Shown here in pieces: positions 7,452-15,368 of a stretch of 45,385 nt of DNA. The stretch spans positions 1 through 45,385 of the forward strand of contig CAMBCF010000031.1 in NCBI GenBank assembly GCA_945864585.1, given 5' to 3'. This stretch comes from Bordetella parapertussis. Lineage in GTDB: Bacteria; Pseudomonadota; Gammaproteobacteria; Burkholderiales; SG8-41. A program made the position numbers and the translations under genes. Under the pieces are notes generated by a model that made no database searches, was not told where the DNA came from, and saw only the letters and a program-made list of their open reading frames with translations. How positions within the stretch are numbered: the stretch's first letter is position 1; every line of letters begins with the position of its first letter.

Positions 7452-7878
7452 GGGCCACCACCTGCCATTCAGGAATCATCTGTCCGCTACTCGTCTGCTC
7501 GAATATCAACTCAACGGGGGCACCAGTCGGGACCTCGCCCGGCTGCCTGCCCGGAAGGTTGGACAGGAAGTTGATGCCCGGATCCTCATCCAGGGTGATC
7601 ACCGCAAAGTTGATGGGCTGCGCCGACCGGAACCCCCTGATGCGCGAGTCGCGGATCACAAAGTACACGTCGATGTGTCCCTTGCCTTGCACCGCTTTCC
7701 ACACCAGCTTGTCGGCAGAACCGCACTTGCTGCATTTTTGCGTGGGCGGATAGTGCAGCCTCTGACAGGCGGCGCAGTTCTGCAAGACCAGTCGCCGCTC
7801 GTTACAGGCGTCCCAAAAAGGCTTGCTCAAATCATTGGGAACCGGGGCTGGTCTTTCCAAACCTGGGATCGTTGACAT
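7444..7878 (-). CDS. DUF35/OB-fold zinc-ribbon protein, partner of the thiolase-like protein
   Basis: The protein has 144 residues from ATG 7878, with AGAAGGGAGAA before it; an upstream in-frame start at 7908 overlaps the likely promoter. It has the rubredoxin-like zinc ribbon C35-x2-C38...C49-x2-C52 (CAACQ and CSKCG) followed by an OB fold with VYFVIRDSRI and FAVITLDEDP. DUF35 proteins bind acyl-CoA and pair with thiolase-fold enzymes, as in the ChsH2/Ltp2 aldolase. The coding end overlaps the thiolase-like gene, indicating coupling. Confidence 0.9.
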   Translation of the reverse strand: MSTIPGLERPAPVPNDLSKPFWDACNERRLVLQNCAACQRLHYPPTQKCSKCGSADKLVWKAVQGKGHIDVYFVIRDSRIRGFRSAQPINFAVITLDEDPGINFLSNLPGRQPGEVPTGAPVELIFEQTSSGQMIPEWQVVAHG

Positions 7879-7899
7879 TGTTCTCCCTTCTCCTGGCAT

Positions 7900-7927
7900 C
7901 TTATACACCGAGTGGCACTATTAACAA
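7900..7927 (-). promoter_or_regulatory. Putative sigma70 promoter for the DUF35-thiolase pair
   Basis: On the minus strand, -35 TTGTTA (7922-7927) is separated by 16 bp from -10 TATAAG (7900-7905). The start codon at 7878 lies about 15 bases after the expected transcription start and has a purine-rich ribosome-binding site. Found by eye only. Confidence 0.4.
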
Positions 7928-8021
7928 CACTGTGTATTATGTGTAGGCTACTGCTGCTCGTCAAGGATTTGACCGGCACTCCGCGCCAGGACGCGACCTT
8001 TGAACAGTGATCGCAAACTGC

Positions 8022-8525
8022 TTATTTTCGACGTATGCCGATGATGCGGCCAACTTCCGCTGGTCGTGGGCGCTGTAGATGTGCCAGGTGCAAGTCGCGT
8101 AAGCGCGCGATCTGATCATCGGGCCAGGCCGTGCTGCGCCGGGTCGTCATGTCGATGCAGATCGAGATCGATTCGGATGTGGCCGCCAGCCAGCGCTCGC
8201 GTCCGTGCAACATGGTCATGAAGTAGTGTATGCGTTTGGCGTCAAAGTCGAGCAAATGAAACGTAAAATCGAGCGGGTCACCTTCGCGTAACTCGCGCTG
8301 GTAAGTAACGTGGGTTTCCAGCGCAAACGAACTACGGCCACTTGCCTTGATGCCGGCATAACCCAAGCCCAGTAGGTCCCATGGGAGATCGAGTGCTTTG
8401 TCGAACAGGACCGCGTAATAACCGACGTTCATGTGACCATTAGGGTCGACGTACTCCGGTGCTACAGCAAAACCGCCGTAACTGAGGGTATCGATCGTAT
8501 GCGCTAAGTCCGGGAGAGTCGGCAA
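8022..8525 (-). CDS. Hot-dog-fold thioesterase
   Basis: The protein has 167 residues. It has the 4HBT-like active-site segment VDPNGHMNVGYYAVLFDKAL (about 26-45), with the D-x-N-x-H-M-N core, followed by VTYQRELREGDPL and a strand ending in FMTMLHG. The family hydrolyses acyl-CoA thioesters, and the sequence recalls the thioesterase domain attached to carnitine dehydrogenases. It lies about 100 bp upstream of the DUF35-thiolase promoter region on the same strand, so a shared acyl-CoA pathway is plausible. The Shine-Dalgarno is poor and the start is only moderately certain. Confidence 0.85.
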   Translation of the reverse strand: MPTLPDLAHTIDTLSYGGFAVAPEYVDPNGHMNVGYYAVLFDKALDLPWDLLGLGYAGIKASGRSSFALETHVTYQRELREGDPLDFTFHLLDFDAKRIHYFMTMLHGRERWLAATSESISICIDMTTRRSTAWPDDQIARLRDLHLAHLQRPRPAEVGRIIGIRRK

Positions 8526-8675
8526 GATTAGGTTCTATGGCGATTTCAGGTTGAGATTTTACCGACGTTCAGGTGCGCGTGCTCAACGGTGCCCGGCTGT
8601 TGACCATTCCCAATACCGGCCTTGCAGTAGGCGTATTTAATTGAACCGAATAACCCAAGTCACCCGCAACACCCA

Positions 8676-9347
8676 TCAAGCCGCATCGATTTGCGCCGGG
8701 GTGGTACTGCCCCGCCGTATATCGCCGACAGTCACGATACGCACCTTCTCCGGCGGCGCTTCAACCGCATTGACCATCGCCGCCACCATTTCTTTCAGCG
8801 TCACCATGCCCAGCCGCAGCGCGAACTCGCGCGTGGCGGGTATCCACCCCAGCAGTTTGTAGAACGGCAGCAGCACATAGGGCCAGCGGTGGCCCGGCCC
8901 CAGCACGTACCATGGCCGCAGGATCGTCGCCGGGATGCCGCTCGCCTGCACCAGCGCTTCGCCTTCGCGCCGCACCGCGATGTACGCCTGCATCACCGGC
9001 GCGGGGTGCGCCACACTCAGGTAAATGAAGTGCCGCACGCCGGCCTGCTGCGCGGCGGCGACGCTCGCGTGTATGGATGCGAGATCAACGCGGCGGAATT
9101 CCGCCGCCTTGGCCGGGTTGGGGTGCGGCGTGCCGACCAGGTGCACCAGTGTGGCGGCGGCGGGAATCTTTGATGCAAAGCTGGCAGCATCGAGCGCGTC
9201 GCCGATCACCGGCAGCACGCCGCGCGGCAGGCGCTCAACCGATTGCGCACGCGCGAGCGTATGCACGGCGTACCCTTTCGCCAGCAGCGCTTCGATCAGC
9301 GGCATGCCCAGGTAGCCGGTGCCGCCGGTAATGAAGACCGGGTTCAT
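8676..9347 (-). CDS. NAD(P)-dependent epimerase/dehydratase-like protein (atypical SDR)
   Basis: The protein has 223 residues. The Rossmann motif FITGGTGYLGMPL (about 5-17) is followed by VIGDALDAASF, LVHLVG, and HFIYLSVAHP where extended SDRs carry the catalytic segment. ILRPWYVLGPGHRWP follows. At about 220 residues it resembles the NmrA/NDUFA9-like atypical SDRs, which often lack a complete YxxxK. No such motif is visible here, so it may be a dinucleotide-binding or quinone-related protein. It is the last gene of a probable minus-strand operon that starts at 11816. Confidence 0.85.
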   Translation of the reverse strand: MNPVFITGGTGYLGMPLIEALLAKGYAVHTLARAQSVERLPRGVLPVIGDALDAASFASKIPAAATLVHLVGTPHPNPAKAAEFRRVDLASIHASVAAAQQAGVRHFIYLSVAHPAPVMQAYIAVRREGEALVQASGIPATILRPWYVLGPGHRWPYVLLPFYKLLGWIPATREFALRLGMVTLKEMVAAMVNAVEAPPEKVRIVTVGDIRRGSTTPAQIDAA

Positions 9348-9379
9348 GGCGATAGCGTCAGCCCGACAGCAGGCCGTGA

Positions 9380-9820
9380 TTAATTCTTGACAAGCTCGAG
9401 ATCATGCGCCCGTGCCAACGCTTCGGCACCGGCGCCCGCGAGCATCACGTGCCCCGTGTGCTGCATCACCAGTTTCGCCAGCTGGACCGGATTTCTGACG
9501 CGGGTCACCAGCGTGACAGCGCCAGCCTGCAACGTCGCGCCTTCCATCACCGCGGCATCGAGTTCGTTGCGTCCCTCGTCGCTAAATACAGCGCCGCGCC
9601 CGGCATTGAACAGAGGCGAGTCCTCCATCACACTTACCGCGGCAACCACGGCGTCGATACTGGAGCCGCCCGCGGCCAATACGCGGTGTCCGGCCTCGAG
9701 CGCTTGTGTCAGCCCTTCGCGGTAGTCGTGTTCCAATTGCGGCGACATTTCGGCGCGGTTGATGACGCCTGCGCCGCCGTGGATCGCCACTACTGCCCTT
9801 GCGTTGTAATTTTGATCCAT
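9380..9820 (-). pseudogene. Isoaspartyl peptidase/L-asparaginase, 3'-truncated
   Basis: The 146 residues from ATG 9820 match the N-terminal half of plant-type asparaginases (Ntn hydrolases): VVAIHGGAGVI, then AVVAAVSVMEDSPLFNAGRG, NELDAAVMEG and VTRVRNPVQLAKLVM. The frame stops after HDLELVKN. The family's autocleavage site (H-G-T-V-G with the nucleophilic Thr) and the whole beta subunit are missing; intact proteins are about 300-320 residues. The lost part was probably removed by a deletion joining this gene to the start of the epimerase gene 32 bp away. The product cannot be catalytic. It sits between the cupin and epimerase genes on the same strand. Confidence 0.8.
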
Positions 9821-9887
9821 TGCGTGCTTCCGAATCGCGGGTGTTATGGGGAGCAATGGAAAAAAACTGACCAGCGCCCGTCACCTA

Positions 9888-10364
9888 TTACGCTTTAGGC
9901 GCGGGATGGATGTTATCCACCCAATGCACGGCTTCCGGTTTTTCAACCACAGGGATATCGAGATTGACCACCACCGGCTCCTGGCCGCTGCGCACCAGCA
10001 CGCAGGACAGCGGCTCGTCGTCACTGGCATTGATTTCCTGATGCGGCACGTACGGCGGCACGTAGATGAAATCGCCGGGCCCGGCCTCGGCGATAAATTC
10101 AAGCTGGTCGCCCCAGCGCATGCGCGCCTTGCCGCTGACCACATAAATCACGCTTTCCGCCGGCCCGTGATGATGCGCGCCGGTCTTGGCCTTGGGATGA
10201 ATGATGACGGTTCCTGCCCACAGTTTTTCCGCGCCGGCACGCGCGTGGGTAATCGCCGCCGCGCGGTTCATGCCCGGTGTTTGCGCGGTATTGGTATCCA
10301 GTTCATTGCCATGCACCACGCGCACGCCGTGGAATTTCCATTGGGATTCGGCTGCGTTTTCCAT
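9888..10364 (-). CDS. Single-domain cupin protein
   Basis: The protein has 158 residues from ATG 10364, which has a GGAG-type ribosome-binding site; longer in-frame starts run into the Bug gene. The two cupin motifs are clear: TGAHHHGPAESVIYVVSGK (about 61-79), with two of its three histidines and the glutamate in metal-ligand positions, and PGDFIYVPPYVPHQE (about 95-109) with the last histidine. A metal-dependent dioxygenase, isomerase or small-ligand sensor is possible. It lies 56 bp downstream of the Bug gene and probably belongs to the CMD-Bug-cupin transcript, suggesting it acts on the imported compound. Confidence 0.88.
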   Translation of the reverse strand: MENAAESQWKFHGVRVVHGNELDTNTAQTPGMNRAAAITHARAGAEKLWAGTVIIHPKAKTGAHHHGPAESVIYVVSGKARMRWGDQLEFIAEAGPGDFIYVPPYVPHQEINASDDEPLSCVLVRSGQEPVVVNLDIPVVEKPEAVHWVDNIHPAPKA

Positions 10365-10420
10365 GTCGGTCTCCTGCGTGTTTTTTGGTGTTGTGCGTAA
10401 TAGGCAGCGACTGCGATCGG

Positions 10421-11419
10421 CTACGGCTTGACCAAGCCTAAAACAGTATACAACGCCTTCATTTGCGCATACTCCGTCTGCCAGTGTTTGAGCGTGGCAG
10501 CGCTGTTGCGGTAGCCGTCGCCCGCCTGGCTGCGCTCGATTTCCTTTGCCCATTCGCGATCTTTGACGACACGCGCCGTCAAGCCGTCCCAGAACGCAAT
10601 CTGCGCCGCGCTCATGCCTTTGGGTCCGGCGAGCCCGCGCCACACTTCGATGGTACTGTTCACGCCGAGTTCGTTCCATGTCGGCACCTCCGCGAGTTCG
10701 CCGCTCAAGCGCCGTGGCGCGCCGAGTGCGATGATTCTGATCCTGCCGGCGCGCAATTGCTCGATGACGGAAGACACCGGCGAGGAGATGGCATCGACGT
10801 GGCCGCCGAGCAGCGCCGTCATCGATTCACCGCCCGAGCCAAATGTCACTTGGCGCAAGCGTTTTACCTCCACGCCCGCCGTAAACATGGCATGCGCGAA
10901 TGAAGCCTGTGTCGCGCCGCCCACGCCGCTGCCCACGGCCACGGAAAATGCGAGCGGGTCCTTTCTGAGACGGGCGATCCACTCGCGTGCGCTGGTGACC
11001 GGCGAATCCGCGCGCACTGACAACGACACGGCTTCCACCACCAGATTCGCAAGCGGCGTGAAATCGGTGTGATTGAGCGTACTGCGCCCCATGATGTGAT
11101 TGGTGAGCAGCGATTGTCCGATGATCATGGTGTAGTGCCCATCGCCCGCATGTTGCGCAAGGTAGGCGAGTCCGACGGCGCTGCTGCCGCCGGGTTTGTT
11201 AAGAACCGTGGCGGGCTGGCCGGCGAGCTTCTGCTCCTGCATAACCCGCGCGAGCGTGCGTCCGGTGCGATCCAGCGCGCCGCCGGCGGTGGTGCCGATG
11301 ATGATTTCAAGCGGGCGTTCGGGTTTCCAGCCTTGTGCGTGGGTTGCGGCGGCAACCAGTATCAACACCGCCGCGCAGGTACGCGTGCAGGCCACGGCAA
11401 CGATGCGAGCGTTGCGCAT
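10421..11419 (-). CDS. Divergent Bug-type solute receptor
   Basis: The protein has 332 residues from ATG 11419, 4 bases after the stop of the upstream CMD-like gene. A signal peptide ends near THAQG. The family core is looser than in the other copies: LEIIIGTTAGGALDRTGR instead of the VPF-x-x-GG pattern, NKPGGSSAVG instead of NRPGAGG, and DGHYTMIIG instead of DGYTLL. The C-terminal half (WRGLAGPKGMSAAQIAFWD) is also unusual. It may bind a different ligand class. It probably shares a transcript with the CMD-like gene and the cupin. Confidence 0.88.
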   Translation of the reverse strand: MRNARIVAVACTRTCAAVLILVAAATHAQGWKPERPLEIIIGTTAGGALDRTGRTLARVMQEQKLAGQPATVLNKPGGSSAVGLAYLAQHAGDGHYTMIIGQSLLTNHIMGRSTLNHTDFTPLANLVVEAVSLSVRADSPVTSAREWIARLRKDPLAFSVAVGSGVGGATQASFAHAMFTAGVEVKRLRQVTFGSGGESMTALLGGHVDAISSPVSSVIEQLRAGRIRIIALGAPRRLSGELAEVPTWNELGVNSTIEVWRGLAGPKGMSAAQIAFWDGLTARVVKDREWAKEIERSQAGDGYRNSAATLKHWQTEYAQMKALYTVLGLVKP

Positions 11420-11423
11420 GTGG

Positions 11424-11816
11424 TTAGCGCCCGGCACGTTTGATTTCTTCCGCGAACACTTCCTGTGCCACGCGCACCGCATCGCGCATCACCGGCACGC
11501 CGGCATACACCGCGCACTGCAGCAACACATCGCGGATCTCCGCTTGGGTGCAGCCGTTGTTGCGCGCCGCGCGGATGTGCGTTTTTAATTCTTCGCGGCA
11601 TTTGAGCGCGGTGAGCAGCGCCACGTTGATGAGACTGCGCGTCTTGCGCGGCAACCCTTTGCCTGACCAGAATTCGCCCCACACATAGCGCGTGGTGAAG
11701 ATCCGCAGGGGCCGCGAAAAATCATCCTCTTCCCGCACGATGGCGGCTTCGCGCCCTGCGCCCAGAACCTCGCGCCGCGTTTTCATGCCTTTTTTGTAGA
11801 GCGCGTCTTTTTTCAT
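11424..11816 (-). CDS. Carboxymuconolactone decarboxylase family protein
   Basis: The protein has 130 residues. The CMD-family core is intact: YVWGEFWSGKGLPRKTRSLI, NVALLTALKCREELKTHIRA, NNGCTQAEIRDVLLQCAVYA. It has the length and pattern of PcaC-type proteins (gamma-carboxymuconolactone decarboxylase of the beta-ketoadipate pathway), not the C-x2-C AhpD peroxidase type. Many such stand-alone copies have unknown substrates. It is the first gene of a minus-strand set with a Bug receptor and a cupin, which points to uptake and processing of an aromatic-derived acid. Confidence 0.85.
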   Translation of the reverse strand: MKKDALYKKGMKTRREVLGAGREAAIVREEDDFSRPLRIFTTRYVWGEFWSGKGLPRKTRSLINVALLTALKCREELKTHIRAARNNGCTQAEIRDVLLQCAVYAGVPVMRDAVRVAQEVFAEEIKRAGR

Positions 11817-11948
11817 TGCCTTTGCCTTTCATTCACCTGAGGGCGCGCAACTCCAACAGCGCGGCCTGCTAAGATAGCCGGTCACAGGGGGCTCGAATAA
11901 TTATGCCACACACTGCACGCCGCCGCGCCTGAAGGAGGGTGTCTTTAA

Positions 11949-12935
11949 ATGTACTGCCTGCGCCAAATCTTTTCGCTTTTGATAACCGGCTTGCTGCTGG
12001 TGCTGGCATCCGCATCCGCATGCGCGGCGCAAACCTATCCAAGCAAACCGATACGCCTGCTGGTGGGTTTCCCACCCGGCGGCGGCACCGATATCGTCGC
12101 GCGCATCCTCGCACCCAAGCTCACGGCCGTATGGAATCAACAGATCGTCATCGATAATCGCACCGGCGCCACCGGCACCATCGCCGCCGGTGTGGTGGCG
12201 CGTGCCACGCCCGATGGCTACACGCTGCTGATGGGACATGCGAGCACCAACACCATAGCGCCCGCGCTCTACGCCAAGCTGCCGTTTGATCCGCAGCGAG
12301 ATTTCACGCCGGTGACACTGGCGGGCTCGGTGCCGCATCTGGTGTCGGTGCATCCATCCGTTCCGGCGCGCAGCATCAAGGAACTGATCGCGCTGGCGAA
12401 GGCCAGTCCCGGCGTATGGACCACGCCCTCATCCGGTCACGGCAGCATGTCGCACATCGCGGGCGAGGTGTTCAAGCACACCACCGGCACCAACTTCACC
12501 CATGTGCCGTACAAGGGCGCGGGCCTGTCGGTGCAGGATTTGATCGCGGGGCAAGTCAAGGTCAGCTTCGATACCACTGCAGTAGTGATGCCGTTTGTCA
12601 AATCAGGCAAATTGCGCGCACTGGCGGTAGCGGCGTCCCGGCGCTTACATTCCCTGCCCGATCTGCCAACCGTGACCGAGGCCGGCGTGCCGGGTTACGT
12701 GATGTCGAGCTGGTACGGCGTGTTCGTGCCGGCGGGCACACCGACAGCTATCGTGCGCGCGCTTCATGCCGAATTAAACCGCGCGCAGGATCTGCCGGAT
12801 GTCAAAGCGCACATGGATCACCTTGGCGCGGACGACACGCGCATGCCTACCCCCGAGGCTTTCGCGGCGCTGGTGAAAACGGAACTGGTGCGCTTTGCGA
12901 ATGTGGTGAAGGCGGCGGGCATCCGCATCGAATGA
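11949..12935 (+). CDS. Bug-type solute receptor, divergent from the CMD operon
   Basis: The protein has 328 residues, with AAGGAGG (11932-11938) 10 bases before the ATG. The signal peptide is about 1-27 (ends CAAQ). Marks: YPSKPIRLLVGFPPGGGTDI, IDNRTGATG, PDGYTLLMGHAST, THVPYKGAG, GKLRALAVA and EAGVPGY. The stop lies 9 bp from the stop of the convergent Bug gene at 12945. It is read divergently from the CMD-like gene with 132 bp between them, which should hold both promoters. Confidence 0.93.
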   Translation: MYCLRQIFSLLITGLLLVLASASACAAQTYPSKPIRLLVGFPPGGGTDIVARILAPKLTAVWNQQIVIDNRTGATGTIAAGVVARATPDGYTLLMGHASTNTIAPALYAKLPFDPQRDFTPVTLAGSVPHLVSVHPSVPARSIKELIALAKASPGVWTTPSSGHGSMSHIAGEVFKHTTGTNFTHVPYKGAGLSVQDLIAGQVKVSFDTTAVVMPFVKSGKLRALAVAASRRLHSLPDLPTVTEAGVPGYVMSSWYGVFVPAGTPTAIVRALHAELNRAQDLPDVKAHMDHLGADDTRMPTPEAFAALVKTELVRFANVVKAAGIRIE

Positions 12936-12944
12936 TGCTGTGTT

Positions 12945-13907
12945 CTAGCGCGGCTTGATGCCCGCCGCCTGCGCAATCTTGCGGTAACGCGCTGCATCCG
13001 CGGTCACGAACGCGCGTATTTCCTGCGGCGTGTAGCTCACGATAATACTGGTGCGTGAAGCCTGATAAGCCCGTCCTTCCGGGCTTGCCATGGCCGTCTT
13101 GAAACCGTCGTACAGCTTGTTGACGATGGCGTCGGGTGTTTCGCTGCGCACAAAGATCGAACTCCACGAGTAGCTGACGAATTCAGGAAAGCCGCTTTCC
13201 TTCATGGTCGGCACGTCCGGTAACAGAGGATGGCGTGTATCGGCGGTGAGGGCAAGCGCGCGCATGCGGCCTTCCTTGATCAACGGCGCCGCGCCGCCGG
13301 AATCGATCATGCCCGATGCGATTTGACCGCCGATCACATCGGTCATCACCTGAGAACTGCCCTTGTATGGCACGGGCGTGATGGCAAACCCCTGCACCAT
13401 GCCCAACCATATGCTCAATAATTCGTAACCGGCCGAGTAGTTGCCCACGGCCAAAGGGACCCCCGCTTTTTTGGTTGCGGCGGTAAACTCCTTAAGGGTT
13501 TTGCTTGGAGAATTTCCGCCCACCACAAACGCGGTCGGCGACAATCCAAACAGGATCACCGGGCGAAACTCTTTGGCCGGGTCATAGGACAGATCTTTCA
13601 TCACCACCGGATTTACGCCTATGGTTGAAGTGGTGCCCGTTAACAGGGTATAGCCATCCGCCGCCGCGCTTTTGACCGCCTGCACCGCTATGACGCCGCT
13701 GCCACCGGGCCGGTTATCGACCACGACACTTTGCCCCCAGAGTTTCGACACCAGTTCGCCGTAAAAACGCGGATTGGCGTCGGCGCCGCTGCCGGCGGCA
13801 AAGGGCACCACGATACGCAAGGGCTTTGCCGGGTAGTTCTGTGCCTGCGCGTTGCCGGCTGCCGCCAGCAGTGCTATGCCGAGTATCGTAAACGGAAACT
13901 TCACCAT
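12945..13907 (-). CDS. Bug-type solute receptor
   Basis: The protein has 320 residues. ATG 13907 is chosen because GGAGAAG lies just upstream and an upstream GTG would overlap that site. The signal peptide is about 1-22 (ends NAQAQ). Marks: YPAKPLRIVVPFAAGSGAD, VDNRPGGSG, ADGYTLLTGTTST, ITPVPYKGSS, GRMRALAL and MKESGFPEF. It is divergent from the bicupin gene at 14050, and the 142-bp gap probably holds promoters for both. Confidence 0.93.
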   Translation of the reverse strand: MVKFPFTILGIALLAAAGNAQAQNYPAKPLRIVVPFAAGSGADANPRFYGELVSKLWGQSVVVDNRPGGSGVIAVQAVKSAAADGYTLLTGTTSTIGVNPVVMKDLSYDPAKEFRPVILFGLSPTAFVVGGNSPSKTLKEFTAATKKAGVPLAVGNYSAGYELLSIWLGMVQGFAITPVPYKGSSQVMTDVIGGQIASGMIDSGGAAPLIKEGRMRALALTADTRHPLLPDVPTMKESGFPEFVSYSWSSIFVRSETPDAIVNKLYDGFKTAMASPEGRAYQASRTSIIVSYTPQEIRAFVTADAARYRKIAQAAGIKPR

Positions 13908-14049
13908 GTGCTTCTCCACGAGATGCCATTAAGAAATGAAAAGACAATATCACATCCGTATCGAATGATCCCAGGATGAATTCGCCGTGCCATAATTGTG
14001 CATCCCTACAGCCCGATCCATTTCCACGTTCTCAAAGGAGCGCATCACC

Positions 14050-15204
14050 ATGCAGAATCTGACGCCCATCCGCCGCGTGGTTACCGGCAACGACGCGCAA
14101 GGCCATTCGAAAGTCATGTGGGACGGTCCCGCGCCCAACACGCATGAGGCCTCGCTCGGCTCCGGGCGTGGCCACACCGATATCTGGGTGTGGCACGAAA
14201 CGCCACTGCCGATCAATGGCGCCAATGATGACGGCAATCTTGGATATATCTTTTCAGGCCCGCCCGGCGGCGGACATTTCCGTGTGGTGCAGGCACGCGC
14301 CAGGCCGGCGAATTACGATCGGTCAAAGGACCCCGATGTGATTGCGCCGCACGCGCCCAAACCGCGCGAACCCGGCAACGGACTGTGGGATCGCGGCGGA
14401 AACTCGCTGTATGAGTCGGCGATGCACAAGACGCAGACGCTGGATTACGGTATCGTGATCCACAACGAACGCGATCTGGTGCTCGATGACTGCCGCCTGC
14501 CGATGAAGGTCGGCGACATCGTGGTGCAGGTCGGCGCCTGGCATCAGTGGTGTTTTCCAATCGGCGCGCAAATGGCGTTCGACATGATCTGGGCTGATTT
14601 CGGCGCCGATGGCAAGGGACTCGCGCACGGCAATGACAAGCTGCTGCCCGCGCCCACGCTGCCGCCCGGCGTGAAGCCCGCGCGGCGTATCGTCACCATC
14701 GACCGCAGCGAAGGCCGCGGCGAACTGGTAGGCGACACCGCCGCGCCCGATGTGCGGCTCGATCCGGCACGCCCCGGTTATGCCGCGCACCGCCTGTGGG
14801 TGGCCGATGGCTACCCGCCGAAAATGGTGTACGAAACGCTGCACCTGCCGCACACCATCGAGCCGCCAGCGCGTGGCAGCGTGTGCCGCGTCATCGACTA
14901 TGCGCCCGACGCGACATGGCAAGGCAAAGTCGGTGAAGCAGAAGTGAAAGCCTTTTTCAAAGCCATGGGTTCGCCTGGTGCTTCAACTTATTCTGCAACC
15001 GCGCCGCATCCCTATATGCAAAAAACCCGCACCGTGGATTTTTGTTGCGTGCTCGAAGGCGAAATCACGCTGGTGCTCGACACCCAGCAAGTTGCCATGA
15101 AGGCGGGTGAAATCGCCGTGCTGCGCGGCGCGAATCACGCATGGAGTAATCGTTCGGCGAAGCCTGCGCGCGTATCGGTCTGCACGCACGACGGCAGGGA
15201 ATAA
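14050..15204 (+). CDS. Bicupin protein with two tandem cupin units
   Basis: The protein has 384 residues from ATG 14050, preceded by AAAGGAG. It reads as two copies of one ~180-residue unit. Unit one runs from RRVVTGNDAQGHSKVMWDG through MHKTQTLDYGIVIHNERDLV and VGDIVVQVGAWHQWCFP. Unit two runs from RRIVTIDRSEGRGELVGD through MQKTRTVDFCCVLEGEITLV and AGEIAVLRGANHAWSNRS. The typical HxH...E first cupin motif is replaced by H/Q-K-T-x-T-x-D in both halves, so metal binding would use a reduced ligand set. Single-unit relatives are common near Bug receptors. It is likely a fused internal duplication with an unknown substrate. Confidence 0.85.
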   Translation: MQNLTPIRRVVTGNDAQGHSKVMWDGPAPNTHEASLGSGRGHTDIWVWHETPLPINGANDDGNLGYIFSGPPGGGHFRVVQARARPANYDRSKDPDVIAPHAPKPREPGNGLWDRGGNSLYESAMHKTQTLDYGIVIHNERDLVLDDCRLPMKVGDIVVQVGAWHQWCFPIGAQMAFDMIWADFGADGKGLAHGNDKLLPAPTLPPGVKPARRIVTIDRSEGRGELVGDTAAPDVRLDPARPGYAAHRLWVADGYPPKMVYETLHLPHTIEPPARGSVCRVIDYAPDATWQGKVGEAEVKAFFKAMGSPGASTYSATAPHPYMQKTRTVDFCCVLEGEITLVLDTQQVAMKAGEIAVLRGANHAWSNRSAKPARVSVCTHDGRE

Positions 15205-15215
15205 AAGCCAGGACG

Positions 15216-15368
15216 TTTTAACCACAGATGAACACAGATAAACACAGATTAAAACTCTTTTAAAAACAGACAGTTACATCGTTTAGTCTCTGCGTAGAAT
15301 CATAATGCAATTTCTCTGTCCTTAATTCGGGGGTATCTGTGTTCATCTGTGTTCATCTGTGGTTAAAA
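15216..15368. repeat. Inverted CACAGAT repeat pair (MITE-like)
   Basis: A 34-bp arm at 15216-15249 (TTTTAACCACAGATGAAC...) is the reverse complement of 15335-15368 with one mismatch by my reading. Each arm contains three CACAGAT/ATCTGTG units. The 85-bp centre is AT-rich. A related single arm is at 21647-21680. The right arm runs into the 5' end of the next gene. Confidence 0.75.

Noticed and set aside
8566-8643. Short open stretch DVQVRVLNGARLLTIP as a gene remnant
   Set aside because: Only about 26 codons, with a stop right before it and no recognisable family.
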